A DNA stretch of 58,636 nt, taken from NCBI RefSeq assembly GCF_900112975.1, contig NZ_FONQ01000020.1, positions 1 to 58,636 of the forward strand, given 5' to 3'. Shown piece by piece: positions 17,341 to 25,954 of this stretch. Source of the DNA: Flavobacterium xueshanense (GTDB lineage: Bacteria; Bacteroidota; Bacteroidia; Flavobacteriales; Flavobacteriaceae). Below the pieces are notes generated by a model that was given only the letters and a program-made list of their open reading frames with translations, did no database searches and was not told where the DNA came from. Position 1 is the first letter of the stretch, and every line of letters begins with the position of its first letter. Both the position numbers and the translations under genes were made by a program.

Positions 17341-19545
17341 TTAAAGATTCCTCAACTGATTGTCTTTTTTATCGTTACTAATCGTCCAAAAGAATCCTAC
17401 GAAGAAAAAACGATCGGCCGTAGGAATAATTGCTTTTCTGTTATAAAAGCCCGCATTATCCGGATTGTTCGCATATTCGTAGCCAAAAACATTTTGACTT
17501 CCTAAAACATTAGAAACCGAGAAGTATAAAATCTTTTGCTGTGATAGCAAATACGCCCAATTGAAGCTCAAACTGTTGTACGATTTGGTTTTTCCATTCA
17601 TAAATTTCGTTTCATTTGGATTGTTGTATGGTCGTCCGGAACTGTATGAATTCGTGAAACCTATTTGCGATTTCCAATCGTTTATCCAATATTTCGTAAC
17701 GATTGATAAACTGTGATCAGCAACAAAACTTGGTGTCACTTGAGAACTGAAATTTTTATAACTTCTTTCAGTATCGATGTAGGAATAGGAAACCCAATAT
17801 TCTAAATTTTTGATTGATTTTCCATCTCTCCAAAACAAATCCAAACCTTCAGCATTACCAGAACCGGTATTATTGTAAACCGAATTATATGCGGCCATTT
17901 GGGTGTCGAATTTTACTAAATCGCGATAGTCTTTATAATAGGTTTCTGCACGAAATGTTTTCCCGTTTTTATTGTATTGAAAATTCAAAATGTAATGCGA
18001 CGCTTTTTCGCTTTCAAACTGATTGTTGTTGGAATATTTAATGTATTCCGCACTTGGTGTTTGAGTAAAATCGCCATATGCAAATGAAAACTGACTGTTC
18101 TTCGCCATTTTATACGCAAATGAAATTCGGGGTGAAATAGCAGTTTCATTCAGCAAATCGTTATTCGAAGCTCTTAAGCCTACTTTTGCAGCCCATTTTT
18201 TAGAGAAGAAAATATCAGCTTCCGTGTAAACGGCCGCTATGTTTGCATCGTAGCCATTGGTAAAAACCGACCCTGAATTTTCGTTGAAATCTTCATTGAA
18301 CTGGGTAATAAAATAATCCGCTCCAAAGGAAATTTTTACTCTTTCAGAAAAACTTTTTTTCAATTTTAATTTCAAATGAGCTGCATTTTCATCATTTGCC
18401 ACTTTATCTGAATCAATATTTATTTTATTATTGCTGTAGCCATAACTCAACCCGGAAGTAATTTGCCAATTATTCCCAAAAACGCCTTTGTAAGACGAAT
18501 TCAAATAGAAATTATTGTTATTTAAATCAACTCTGATTTTCTCCGGCGAATTGATATCTTCCTGATTAATATCGAATTTTGAAGAGTCAAAAGCAGCGTA
18601 AACTTTCAAAATCCCATTATTAAAATTATAACGGTAAACCGTTTCTCCAGACAAAGATTGAAAAGGACTGTTCCAATCCACATTTTGTGGAATCAAAGCC
18701 TGATAAGGCGCTAAATTGATGTAATTCGCATTTACGCTCAACGAACTTTTTTTCCATTTTTGGGTATTTCCAATTCCTAAACCCACAGTCATCAATGCTA
18801 TTTCAGTTTTATTTTGGTCTGGGTCATCTTGTGTATTCAACAATAAAACACTGGATAACGCTTCGCCATATTCCGCTGAATAGCCGCCTGTAGAAAATGA
18901 AATTCCGCTGAACAGAAAAGGAGAAAACCTTCCTCGTGTAGGCAGATTATTCGTGGTTGCGCCATAGGGTTGCGCCACCCGAATCCCGTCTACAAAAGTT
19001 TGTGTTTCATTAGCCTCGCCGCCACGAACAAACAATCGCCCGTCCTCGCCTACCGTTTGTGTTCCCGGCAACGTTTGCAAAGCTGCAATAATATTTCCCG
19101 CTGAACCCGCTGTAGTTACAATGTCTAATGGTTTCAAAACCGAAACTCTAGCTTTATCGCCCGCTTCTAAAGTTCCAGCCGTAATCACAACTGCATCTAG
19201 CGACGTCACACTTTCTCTTAATTTGATGGTTTTATTTTTAAAATTAGCCACATCAACCACTGTTTTAAAAGTTTCATAAATCAAGAAACTTACCACCAAA
19301 GTTTGATTTCCGGTTGTTGTAGTTGTAAAATTAAAATCACCCTTTTCACTACTGGAAGCACCGTCATAAGTTCCTTCGATAAAAATATTAGCGCCAGAAA
19401 CCGTTTTTCCGTTCTCATCCACCACTTTCCCGGAAACTGTATTTTGTGAAAAAATAGTCAGGCTAAATAATAAAAAGGCAAATAAAAAAATCGAATTAAG
19501 ACTTTTCTTGAAATGATTTGGCTGCTTAGTAAATGTTAGTTTCAT
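17341..19545 (-). CDS. TonB-dependent outer membrane receptor with CarboxypepD_reg-like domain
   Basis: The 734-residue outer membrane protein opens with a signal peptide (about residues 1-34, ending LTIFSQN). A carboxypeptidase-regulatory-like beta domain follows (VSGKVVDENGKTVSGANIFI). The plug domain includes ILPLDIV-like ALQTLPGTQTVGEDGRLFVR and GEANETQTFVDGIRVAQP. The 22-strand barrel fills the rest and ends in an aromatic strand (RFFFVGFFWTI) followed by a short tail. It imports a large nutrient or metal complex with TonB energy. No SusD-like partner lies next to it, so a polysaccharide role is less likely. The substrate is unknown. Confidence 0.9.
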   Translation of the reverse strand: MKLTFTKQPNHFKKSLNSIFLFAFLLFSLTIFSQNTVSGKVVDENGKTVSGANIFIEGTYDGASSSEKGDFNFTTTTTGNQTLVVSFLIYETFKTVVDVANFKNKTIKLRESVTSLDAVVITAGTLEAGDKARVSVLKPLDIVTTAGSAGNIIAALQTLPGTQTVGEDGRLFVRGGEANETQTFVDGIRVAQPYGATTNNLPTRGRFSPFLFSGISFSTGGYSAEYGEALSSVLLLNTQDDPDQNKTEIALMTVGLGIGNTQKWKKSSLSVNANYINLAPYQALIPQNVDWNSPFQSLSGETVYRYNFNNGILKVYAAFDSSKFDINQEDINSPEKIRVDLNNNNFYLNSSYKGVFGNNWQITSGLSYGYSNNKINIDSDKVANDENAAHLKLKLKKSFSERVKISFGADYFITQFNEDFNENSGSVFTNGYDANIAAVYTEADIFFSKKWAAKVGLRASNNDLLNETAISPRISFAYKMAKNSQFSFAYGDFTQTPSAEYIKYSNNNQFESEKASHYILNFQYNKNGKTFRAETYYKDYRDLVKFDTQMAAYNSVYNNTGSGNAEGLDLFWRDGKSIKNLEYWVSYSYIDTERSYKNFSSQVTPSFVADHSLSIVTKYWINDWKSQIGFTNSYSSGRPYNNPNETKFMNGKTKSYNSLSFNWAYLLSQQKILYFSVSNVLGSQNVFGYEYANNPDNAGFYNRKAIIPTADRFFFVGFFWTISNDKKDNQLRNL

Positions 19546-19689
19546 CGTATTTGATTTTTTTATGAAGCAAATATATTTTAGAAAAGAAGGTCGAAAAACA
19601 ATACGCTACTGAACTGTTGAAATACGAGGATGAGTTGTAATAATTTTAATTTTAGATTATATTTACAACGTACTATTGCGCTACAGTAG

Positions 19690-19800
19690 CAGGATTAGCA
19701 TGAGGGATAGTAGTGAAAATCCTTTCTTGGCTCGCTGTTAAAGCGAGACTAGAAAGATTGTAACGAATAGCCCGACCGGAGCTTTTGCGCAGCGCATGCC
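19690..19800 (+). repeat. Dispersed intergenic stem-loop element, copy A
   Basis: The element reads AGTAGTGAAAATCC, a stem-loop, then AGATTGTAACGAATAGCCCG and a G+C-rich tail. The outer arms AATCCTTTCT (19718-19727) and AGAAAGATT (19751-19759) pair with one bulge, and CTCGCT (19731-19736) pairs with AGCGAG (19742-19747). Copy B at 30488-30560 shares the flanks but has a different stem. It lies between the divergent TonB receptor and acetyltransferase genes. Such elements are scattered through Flavobacterium intergenic regions. Confidence 0.6.
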
Positions 19801-19820
19801 CAGAAATAAAAAAACTAAGT

Positions 19821-20384
19821 ATGGAAATAAAAACCGAAAAAGAAAAAATGATTGCCGGAGAATATTATTTGGCAGGCGATCCTGTTTTAGTAAAAGACAG
19901 ACGAAAATCTAAAAATTTACTCCACCGTTTAAATGTTACTGAGTATCGAATAACCAAAAAAGCGCGGGAAATACTAAAAGAGCTGATTCCTAATGCAGGA
20001 GCAAATCTCTATGTTGAACCTCCATTTTTTTGCGATTACGGCTACAATATCAGTTGTGGCGAAAATGTTTATTTCAATGTAAACTGTGTTGTCTTAGATT
20101 GCGCCAAAGTCACTATTGGTTCGAATGTCTTTTTTGCACCCGGAGTTCAATTGTACACCGCCACACATCCTCTGGATGCTGAACTGAGAAAAACGTTGGA
20201 AAATGCACTACCAATAACCATTGGCGATGATTGCTGGATTGGCGGAAATTCAGTTATTTGTCCCGGTATTACTATTGGAAATGGCTGTGTCATTGGTGCA
20301 GGTTCAGTGGTTACAAAAGATATCCCTGACAATTCTTTGGCAGTGGGAAATCCGGCAAAAGTGATTCGGAAACTGAATGTGTGA
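19821..20384 (+). CDS. Maltose/sugar O-acetyltransferase-like protein
   Basis: The 187-residue protein starts with a Mac-type segment (KEKMIAGEYYLAGDPVLVKD), followed by a left-handed beta-helix of hexapeptide repeats (NISCGENVYFNVNCVVLDCA, VTIGSNVFFAPGV). The active-site His is in YTATHPLDAELR, and the C-terminal coil carries ITIGNGCVIGAGSVVTKDI. Family members acetylate maltose, galactosides or other sugars with acetyl-CoA in the cytosol. The frame is open to 19785, but that stretch overlaps repeat copy A and gives no family-like sequence, so the ATG at 19821 was chosen. The natural substrate is unknown. Confidence 0.88.
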   Translation: MEIKTEKEKMIAGEYYLAGDPVLVKDRRKSKNLLHRLNVTEYRITKKAREILKELIPNAGANLYVEPPFFCDYGYNISCGENVYFNVNCVVLDCAKVTIGSNVFFAPGVQLYTATHPLDAELRKTLENALPITIGDDCWIGGNSVICPGITIGNGCVIGAGSVVTKDIPDNSLAVGNPAKVIRKLNV

Positions 20385-20429
20385 TGAATTTAAAAAGCAA
20401 AATAGAAACAATTCAAAACTAAATTTGAC

Positions 20430-20437
20430 TATATTTG
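20430..20437 (+). promoter_or_regulatory. -7 promoter element of the 20468 gene
   Basis: TATATTTG matches TAnnTTTG and ends 30 bases before the ATG. No TTG is present at the normal -33 distance, so only half of the promoter is visible. Confidence 0.5.
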
Positions 20438-20467
20438 TTATATTAAATTAAACATAAACAACTGATA

Positions 20468-20863
20468 ATGAAACATCTAAAAACTTTTCTACTCTTGGCA
20501 CTTATTGTTGTCGCAAACTCAGTTTCGGCACAATCCACTTTCGAAACATGGCCCGCCATAAAAGAATTTCACGAAGTAATGTCGCAAACATTCCATCCGG
20601 CAGAAGAAGGAAATTTAGCGCCAATAAAAGCACGTTCGGAAGAAATGATGAACAAAGCAGCGATGTTATTAAAATCTAATATCCCAAAAGAATTTAGAAC
20701 GGACGCTATATTAGCTTCAGCGGAACGATTACAACTTAAAAGCAAAGCGCTTCACAAATTAGTAAAGTTTAATGGAACTGATGCCGCAATTGTGAAATCA
20801 ATTACTGAGTTACACGACACTTTCCATCAAATTGTGGGACTTTGTTCCGATGTAAAAAAATAA
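20468..20863 (+). CDS. Small secreted helical protein, unknown function
   Basis: The 131-residue protein has a clear signal peptide (LLLALIVVANSVSAQ, cut after residue 22). A helical mature part follows with TWPAIKEFHEVMSQTFHPAE, KARSEEMMNKAAMLLKSNIP and LHKLVKFNGTDAAIVKSI. Spaced His residues (EFHEVM, TFHP, ALHKL, LHDTFHQ) and a single late Cys suggest a possible metal- or heme-binding four-helix bundle in the periplasm, but I do not recognise a named family. It has its own promoter and ends at a strong terminator (20870-20897), so it is a single-gene transcript. Confidence 0.75.
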   Translation: MKHLKTFLLLALIVVANSVSAQSTFETWPAIKEFHEVMSQTFHPAEEGNLAPIKARSEEMMNKAAMLLKSNIPKEFRTDAILASAERLQLKSKALHKLVKFNGTDAAIVKSITELHDTFHQIVGLCSDVKK

Positions 20864-20869
20864 AAACCT

Positions 20870-20897
20870 AAAGCCTAATCAACCGATTAGGCTTTTT
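20870..20897 (+). terminator. Rho-independent terminator
   Basis: AAAGCCTAATC (20870-20880) pairs with GATTAGGCTTT (20885-20895) around AACC and runs into T residues. It lies 7 bp after the stop of the 20468 gene. Confidence 0.85.
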
Positions 20898-20935
20898 GCA
20901 TTTTACACCTTATCCATTCAAAAAAAATGTCGTAA

Positions 20936-21040
20936 TTAGTATCTAAACTTCAGAACTTTCCCATTGCAATCGTTAGGAAATTCCTGAAAAAAGACAAACC
21001 TTTTCAAGTTTAAAATAATATGTTTTTGGAAGATATTTAG
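20936..21040 (-). pseudogene. Possible remnant of an AMP-ligase (acyl-CoA synthetase) C-terminus
   Basis: On the minus strand the last 20-odd codons read KRFVFFQEFPNDCNGKVLK and then a stop at 20936. This matches the C-terminal lysine motif of ANL adenylating enzymes (consensus like KRFVFVEELPRNANGKVLK), in which the final Lys completes catalysis. Nothing upstream continues the family: the preceding residues (ILLNIFQKHIILNL) are only faintly compatible and no adenylation motifs are seen. If real, it is an isolated tail left by deletion. The match is short. Confidence 0.4.
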
Positions 21041-21202
21041 CAAAATGCCGATGATGAAAATGAAGTATTGACTATTTTTCGAATAAATATTATTGATGAA
21101 AATAAAGCGCTGATTCATCACCTTCATTCTGATGCTTTTACACAAGATCCCAAAGCAAATCTACCTGAAACAACTTATTTTACACAACATTCTACAACTT
21201 AA
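21041..21202 (+). other. Open frame without a start, unrecognised
   Basis: An open stretch between stops at 21038 and 21200 encodes about 53 residues with ordinary protein character (for example EVLTIFRINIIDENKALIHH and LHSDAFTQDPKANL). It lacks a start codon. It overlaps the 5' part of the VOC frame in another frame. It may be the 3' end of a decayed gene whose beginning was lost. I do not recognise the family. Confidence 0.25.
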
Positions 21203-21602
21203 TAAAATTCACCATATTGCCGTTATTTGTTCGGATTATCAGAAATCTAAAACGTTTTATACAAGAATTTTAGGGCTTACAATTATTCAAGAAATTTACC
21301 TTGAGGAAAGACGATCGTATAAACTTGATTTGGCACTTGACGATGAATATGTGATTGAATTATTCTCATTTCCAAATCCACCAAAACGTCCTTCCTTTCC
21401 TGAAGCGGCTGGAATGCGCCATCTAACTTTTGAAGTGAACGATATTCAAAAAACGCGAGATCATTTAGTGAATCAAAATATAACTGCGGAAGCAGTTCGT
21501 ATTGATGAATTTACACAAAAAAGCTTCTTTTTCATCAAAGATCCCGATGAGTTACCGATAAAATTTTATGAAAAAAAATCGTTTTTATTCACAAAAAAGT
21601 AA
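21132..21602 (+). CDS. VOC-family (glyoxalase-like) metalloenzyme, start uncertain
   Basis: The recognisable protein is LNKIHHIAVICSDYQKSKTF, LDLALDDEYVIELFSFPNPP, MRHLTFEVNDIQKTRDHLV, ending SFFFIKDPDELPIKFYE. This is the YaeR/GloA2-like group of the vicinal-oxygen-chelate fold, with metal ligands H in HHIAV, E in YVIELF, H in MRHLTF and E of the last strand replaced by the DPDELPIKFYE segment. Homologues start two or three residues before LNKIHH, but no ATG, GTG or TTG lies there. The nearest ATG (21132) adds about 23 unrelated residues. The gene may use a rare start, have lost its start, or be extended into decayed DNA. The domain itself is complete. Confidence 0.75.
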   Translation: MLLHKIPKQIYLKQLILHNILQLNKIHHIAVICSDYQKSKTFYTRILGLTIIQEIYLEERRSYKLDLALDDEYVIELFSFPNPPKRPSFPEAAGMRHLTFEVNDIQKTRDHLVNQNITAEAVRIDEFTQKSFFFIKDPDELPIKFYEKKSFLFTKK

Positions 21603-21755
21603 AAATATTATCAAAATCGTAAAAGGAAATTCTCAAACTCTTTTTTCATTTCAAATCTGATTTTGTTTCTTTAATTTTGTAATAATCATACACATTACTT
21701 TTTTAAATGATTGCTCTTTTATTTAGAGTATTTAAAAGATGACAAACAATTTTAA

Positions 21756-23036
21756 ATGAACAATACCGCAAAAATTAAAAAGAATTATCATTTCATTAAA
21801 TTTCAAAAACTAGTTATTGTATCCCTTTTAATTGGTTTTCTTTCTGCTTTTTTAGGTGTTATTTTAAAAAACACAACAGAGTATTACGAAGAAATCTTTT
21901 TTCACCAAACGATTGTAAATCCAATATTTTTTGTTGTTTTTCCAGTTTTTGGCTTGTCAGTTATTTATTTCCTACGGGAATATTTATTTAAGAAAAAGGA
22001 AAATAAGGGAATAAAAGAAGTTTTTGAAAGTACCAATTCCCAATCTAAGAATTTACCCAGCTATAAAATCACTTCTCATTTCATTAACGGCTTATTAACC
22101 GTAGTTTTTGGCGGCTCTACCGGAATAGAAGTTTCGACAGTTGTCGCTTCGGCTACTATTGGTTCCGTTGCACAACGCAAGCAAAACGTTTTTAGACAAT
22201 ACAAAACCGAGTTGATTTGTGCGGGAGTTGCGGCGGGAATTACCGCATTATTCAGCAGTCCCATAGCCGGAATTTTATTTTCGCTCGAAGTAATCTCGAG
22301 AAAAGTAACTCGGGCATTTGTACTAACTAACCTTATAGCTGTTTCAATCGCTTTTGGACTCATTTATTTGTTAGACGAAAAACCTTTGTTTGCAGTACAA
22401 AGTATCACTTGGCATGTAAGAGCAATTCCCTACTTCATCATTTTGGGAATTATAGCAGGAATAAATTCGGTTTATTTAACGCGTTGTGTGTTATTTTTTA
22501 AGGAACAATTTTCGAAAATAAAAGTGCCTTATTTCAAAATCATCTTTGGATCTGTGATTTTAAGTATTTCCCTTTTTGTATTTCCACAACTTTATGGCGA
22601 AGGATATCATGCCATCAAAACTATTTTTATCAATCCTAATGATATGGTGCTTTCGCTTTCATTGGTGCTAACTTTTATCGGGATTATAGTTTTGAAACCT
22701 ATTGTTACTTCAGTTACTTTAGCGGCAGGAGGAGATGGTGGTGTTTTTGCCCCAAGCCTGTTTATTGGTGCTTTTTTAGGACTATTGGTAGCATTAATTT
22801 TGAACAAGTATTTCAATGCAAATGTAATTCCGATAAACTTCATTATTATAGGTATGGCAGCGGTTTTGAGCGCCAGTATTCATGCGCCTTTTACCGCTAT
22901 ATTTCTAGTTTGTGGCTTAACCAATGATTATACATTGTTTCTTCCTATTTTAATGGTTTGTTTGATTTCAAAATATACAGCTAAAATGATCTATCCGTTC
23001 ACAGTTTATTCATATTCCCCAAGTTTAGCAAAATAA
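21756..23036 (+). CDS. ClC-family chloride channel / transporter (no CBS domains)
   Basis: The 426-residue polytopic membrane protein has the ClC selectivity regions: GGSTGIEVSTVVASATIGS (counterpart of GREGP, with the gating Glu retained), FSSPIAGILFSLEVI, and AAGGDGGVFAPSLFIGAFLG (GxFxP). It probably exchanges chloride for protons or conducts chloride across the inner membrane. It lacks the C-terminal CBS pair found in the second ClC gene of this window (43779-45563). It is followed after 6 bp by an HPP-family membrane protein gene on the same strand, which suggests joint expression. The substrate could be another anion. Confidence 0.92.
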   Translation: MNNTAKIKKNYHFIKFQKLVIVSLLIGFLSAFLGVILKNTTEYYEEIFFHQTIVNPIFFVVFPVFGLSVIYFLREYLFKKKENKGIKEVFESTNSQSKNLPSYKITSHFINGLLTVVFGGSTGIEVSTVVASATIGSVAQRKQNVFRQYKTELICAGVAAGITALFSSPIAGILFSLEVISRKVTRAFVLTNLIAVSIAFGLIYLLDEKPLFAVQSITWHVRAIPYFIILGIIAGINSVYLTRCVLFFKEQFSKIKVPYFKIIFGSVILSISLFVFPQLYGEGYHAIKTIFINPNDMVLSLSLVLTFIGIIVLKPIVTSVTLAAGGDGGVFAPSLFIGAFLGLLVALILNKYFNANVIPINFIIIGMAAVLSASIHAPFTAIFLVCGLTNDYTLFLPILMVCLISKYTAKMIYPFTVYSYSPSLAK

Positions 23037-23042
23037 TTTTCG

Positions 23043-23651
23043 ATGAAAGTTCAAAAAATAAAAAGGAATTATCGTAAAACCAAATACATTCTGTACAAAG
23101 AAACTTTGGTTGATTTCAAAGAACATTTCTGGGCTTTTCTCGGTTCTTTTATAGGTATTGGAATAATAGCGTATTTGCAATCTCAAACGCTGTCACAATC
23201 TGATGTGGTTTATTTGATCGGTTCTTTTGGCGCATCCAGTGTTTTAATTTATGGTGTAATTCAAAGTCCATTAGCACAACCCCGAAACCTTATTGGAGGA
23301 CATCTGATTTCTGCAATTATTGGGGTTACAATATATAAATTCGTTCCGGATGTAGTTTGGCTAACCGCTCCGCTTGCTGTTTCTCTGTCTATTGTTTTTA
23401 TGCAAATGACTAAAACATTGCACCCACCGGGCGGCGCAACCGCTCTGATAGCAGTCACTGGCTCAAACGAAATTAAAAATCTAGGTTACTGGTATGTATT
23501 TTCTCCTGTTTTAAGCGGTGTACTTGTTTTGCTTGCCGTAGCTTTAGTTTTTAATAATTTTGCTCATAGCAGGCAATATCCAAACCATAAAAAATACCAT
23601 CAGGTCCGAAAAAGAATCGCTACAGTTTTTCAAAATAAGCCAAACCGTTAA
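23043..23651 (+). CDS. HPP-family integral membrane protein
   Basis: The 202-residue protein has four or five membrane helices and the signature LHPPGGATALIAVTG (about residues 127-141). Earlier blocks are SFGASSVLIYGVIQSPLAQP and RNLIGGHLISAIIGV. HPP-domain proteins have been linked to nitrite transport in cyanobacteria and chloroplasts; in Bacteroidota the role is not established. Its gene begins 6 bp after the ClC gene, so an anion-related role for the pair is a reasonable guess. The short C-terminal tail is basic and cytosolic. Confidence 0.88.
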   Translation: MKVQKIKRNYRKTKYILYKETLVDFKEHFWAFLGSFIGIGIIAYLQSQTLSQSDVVYLIGSFGASSVLIYGVIQSPLAQPRNLIGGHLISAIIGVTIYKFVPDVVWLTAPLAVSLSIVFMQMTKTLHPPGGATALIAVTGSNEIKNLGYWYVFSPVLSGVLVLLAVALVFNNFAHSRQYPNHKKYHQVRKRIATVFQNKPNR

Positions 23652-24376
23652 AAAACTAAAGCTTCATCATTACGAATAGTAGTTCGGAAAAGAAAAACAC
23701 TTCCTTTTCTGACTTCTAAAACTTTCATTTTTGCATATTTTTTGGTTATGTATACGCAAAAATCTTATCAACAGATAGAGCTGAACCACTGCCAACAAAT
23801 AACATTTATTTCCAAGTTAAATACAGTCAGACATTTGGTTTTGATGTTTTTCAAAAAAATGTATATCATGAAGCTCACTTTTGTATTATTCGAGAATAAA
23901 AAACTCCGCTAACGGAACAAACTCCATAGAGTTTATATCCAAAAACCAATTGTGTTGTGAGGCAAAAATCCTTATAATCGAATAGTTTCAAACTCATCTC
24001 TGTCAATTTTTATTCAGTTATGAACTTAAATTTACAGATTTTAAAAAGCATAATCTCTACAATAAAATAATCTTCAAATTAAAGAAATGAGACGCTAATA
24101 AAATTCAAGTTTTCTAATATAATAAAATAGTTTTTTTTCTTTTGTTAGATTGATTCCGATAAATTGGAACCTGATTTTGAAAGTATAAAGTTATTACAAG
24201 AAGAAATTTCACTATCAATTTACAGAAATTCAGCTGTCAAATTAAATGTAACAAGCTGTAAATTTCATATTTAAAATAGTGGACTGATGTACTGAATTAC
24301 AGAAAAATAAATTTTACATTCTTACTAAACAACTCACAAAAAACCATCGCGGGGAAAGTAGACATAAACTAAAAAA
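23652..24376. other. 725-bp gene-poor stretch
   Basis: No convincing gene is visible. The longest suggestive piece is an open frame of 41 codons at 24149-24274 on the plus strand (SDKLEPDFESIKLLQEEISL then NSAVKLNVT) without a proper start. The A+T-rich DNA with many stops looks like a decayed gene remnant, but I cannot name the ancestor. No promoter or repeat is obvious. Confidence 0.5.
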
Positions 24377-24410
24377 AAAATCGGAACTGGATGAATCCAG
24401 TTCCGATTTT
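24377..24410. terminator. Bidirectional terminator
   Basis: AAAATCGGAACTGG (24377-24390) pairs perfectly with CCAGTTCCGATTTT (24397-24410) around ATGAAT. A-rich and T-rich sequence flanks it on either side. It would end the minus-strand SIMPL gene (stop at 24462) and any rightward transcript. Confidence 0.85.
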
Positions 24411-24461
24411 ATTATTGATGGGATAGTATTTTTTAGCTTTTTTTCAGCCGTTATATTTATT

Positions 24462-25151
24462 TTATTCTAAAATAAAACTCACTAAAACATTAGCCGTGAT
24501 ATTAATTTCTCCTAAAGCAAGAGTTTCTCTTGGTTCACTAGCATCACTCTTTTCCATTGTTTTCATTGCTGCATACATTGGCTGCGGATAATAGGTTTGC
24601 GAATTATCCGAAATGGTCATTGCACGTCCTACTTTTTGTCCCAAAACAGATACATAATCTTCAGCTTTCATTTTGGCCTCTTTCATCGCTAGTTTTCTAG
24701 CCTCAGATTGATATTGCGCTAATTTTGAAGATTGGAATGTTACCGCATCAATTCTATTAATTCCTTCGTTTACTAATCCTTCCATTAATTCATCATATTT
24801 TGACAAATCTCTCAGTAGAATTTCAATTGTTTGAGTAGCATTGTAACTGTGTTTCTTTTTTTCATAATCGTACTGCGGATTCAATGAAACACGCTGCGTT
24901 TTATAATCTGCCGGTGTCAAGTTCATTTTTTTAATAAACTTTAAAACAGCATCTATTTTTACATCATTTTCTTTTTTTACATCTTTGGCATTATTCCCTT
25001 TTGTTTCAACTGTAACAGCTATTGTAGCTTGGTCCGGAATAACTTTAACTTTTCCTTCTCCATTTACATTTATTTGAGGAATTTGCTTCACTTCTTGTCC
25101 GTAAGACATCGAAATAAATAGAACAGACAGAATCAATATTGCTTTTTTCAT
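24462..25151 (-). CDS. SIMPL-domain (DUF541) periplasmic protein
   Basis: The 229-residue protein has a signal peptide (AILILSVLFISMSYGQ). The SIMPL domain then shows INVNGEGKVKVIPDQATIAV, VSLNPQYDYEKKKHSYNATQ, LAMKEAKMKAEDYVSVLGQK and ALGEINITANVLVSFIL. Related proteins (for example BP26/OMP28 in Brucella and E. coli YggE) form oligomeric periplasmic rings and affect stress tolerance. The biochemical activity is unknown. It lies 50 bp downstream of the rhomboid gene on the same strand and ends at the 24377-24410 terminator, so the two may form an operon. Confidence 0.9.
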   Translation of the reverse strand: MKKAILILSVLFISMSYGQEVKQIPQINVNGEGKVKVIPDQATIAVTVETKGNNAKDVKKENDVKIDAVLKFIKKMNLTPADYKTQRVSLNPQYDYEKKKHSYNATQTIEILLRDLSKYDELMEGLVNEGINRIDAVTFQSSKLAQYQSEARKLAMKEAKMKAEDYVSVLGQKVGRAMTISDNSQTYYPQPMYAAMKTMEKSDASEPRETLALGEINITANVLVSFILE

Positions 25152-25201
25152 TTTTATATAATTTAATTGTTTGTACTAATTCCTTTTCAAAAGTTGTGCC
25201 A

Positions 25202-25840
25202 TTATAGTTTTCCCATTTTTTCCATCACAAACAGAATTACGATTGGAACTGCTAATAAAATCACCATCAAAGTATGATCTACAAACAAAGTAGGTTCTTT
25301 CAATAATGTAATTAAATAACCACCTACAGCACCGCCAAAATGAGCCGTGTGACCAATATTATCATTCTTCGCCTTCATTCCGTAAATAGAGTACAATAAG
25401 TAAAGGATTCCAAAAATATAAGCAGGCATTGGAATAATAAAAAAGATGCCCAACATCATGTCCGGCTGCAACAATATCGCCGAATATAAAACTCCAGTTA
25501 CCGCTCCAGAGGCTCCTACAGCTCTATAGCCATAGTCATTTTTATGAAAAACCATTGTCAGCAAACTGCCGAAAATTAAACTCCCGAAATAAACTAACAC
25601 AAACGAAAAATCACCCAAATAACTAATGACAACCGGAGCAAAAAACCAAAGTGTCAACATATTAAAAATCAAATGGGTCATGTCAGCATGTAGAAAACCA
25701 GAGGACAACAACCTGATTTGTTCTCCTGAACGGATACTGCCAACATGAAATTCGTATTTTCTAAAAAAAGAAAGATCATTAAACCCTTTGTAACTAACTA
25801 ACACATTTACTACAATTATTGCTATTAAAACGGTATTCAT
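25202..25840 (-). CDS. Rhomboid-family intramembrane serine protease
   Basis: The 212-residue membrane protein has six predicted helices and the catalytic dyad: S111 in VGASGAVTG and H167 in HTAHFGGAVGG. The conserved segment HADMTHLIFNMLTLWFFAP (residues 51-69) forms loop and helix 2 of the fold. It would cleave substrates within or near the inner membrane; the target is unknown. It is the compact bacterial form without extra domains. The SIMPL protein gene follows 50 bp later. Confidence 0.93.
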   Translation of the reverse strand: MNTVLIAIIVVNVLVSYKGFNDLSFFRKYEFHVGSIRSGEQIRLLSSGFLHADMTHLIFNMLTLWFFAPVVISYLGDFSFVLVYFGSLIFGSLLTMVFHKNDYGYRAVGASGAVTGVLYSAILLQPDMMLGIFFIIPMPAYIFGILYLLYSIYGMKAKNDNIGHTAHFGGAVGGYLITLLKEPTLFVDHTLMVILLAVPIVILFVMEKMGKL

Positions 25841-25931
25841 AAAGTATATTTATTTTGAAATGTAAAGATAGTCATTCTCAAATACTGATACAGTAAGCTA
25901 CCAAAATATATCTCGACAATCATTTTTACAT

Positions 25932-25939
25932 TATATTTG
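25932..25939 (+). promoter_or_regulatory. -7 promoter element that decides the acyltransferase start
   Basis: TATATTTG matches TAnnTTTG. An upstream in-frame TTG (25937) falls inside this element, so the mRNA would begin after it. The ATG at 25955 is therefore the likely start of the acyltransferase gene. Confidence 0.6.
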
Positions 25940-25954
25940 CAAAAAAAATTCTGC

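Noticed and set aside
25937..25954. TTG start of the acyltransferase at 25937
   Set aside because: It falls inside the -7 element TATATTTG, so the ATG at 25955 is the supportable start.
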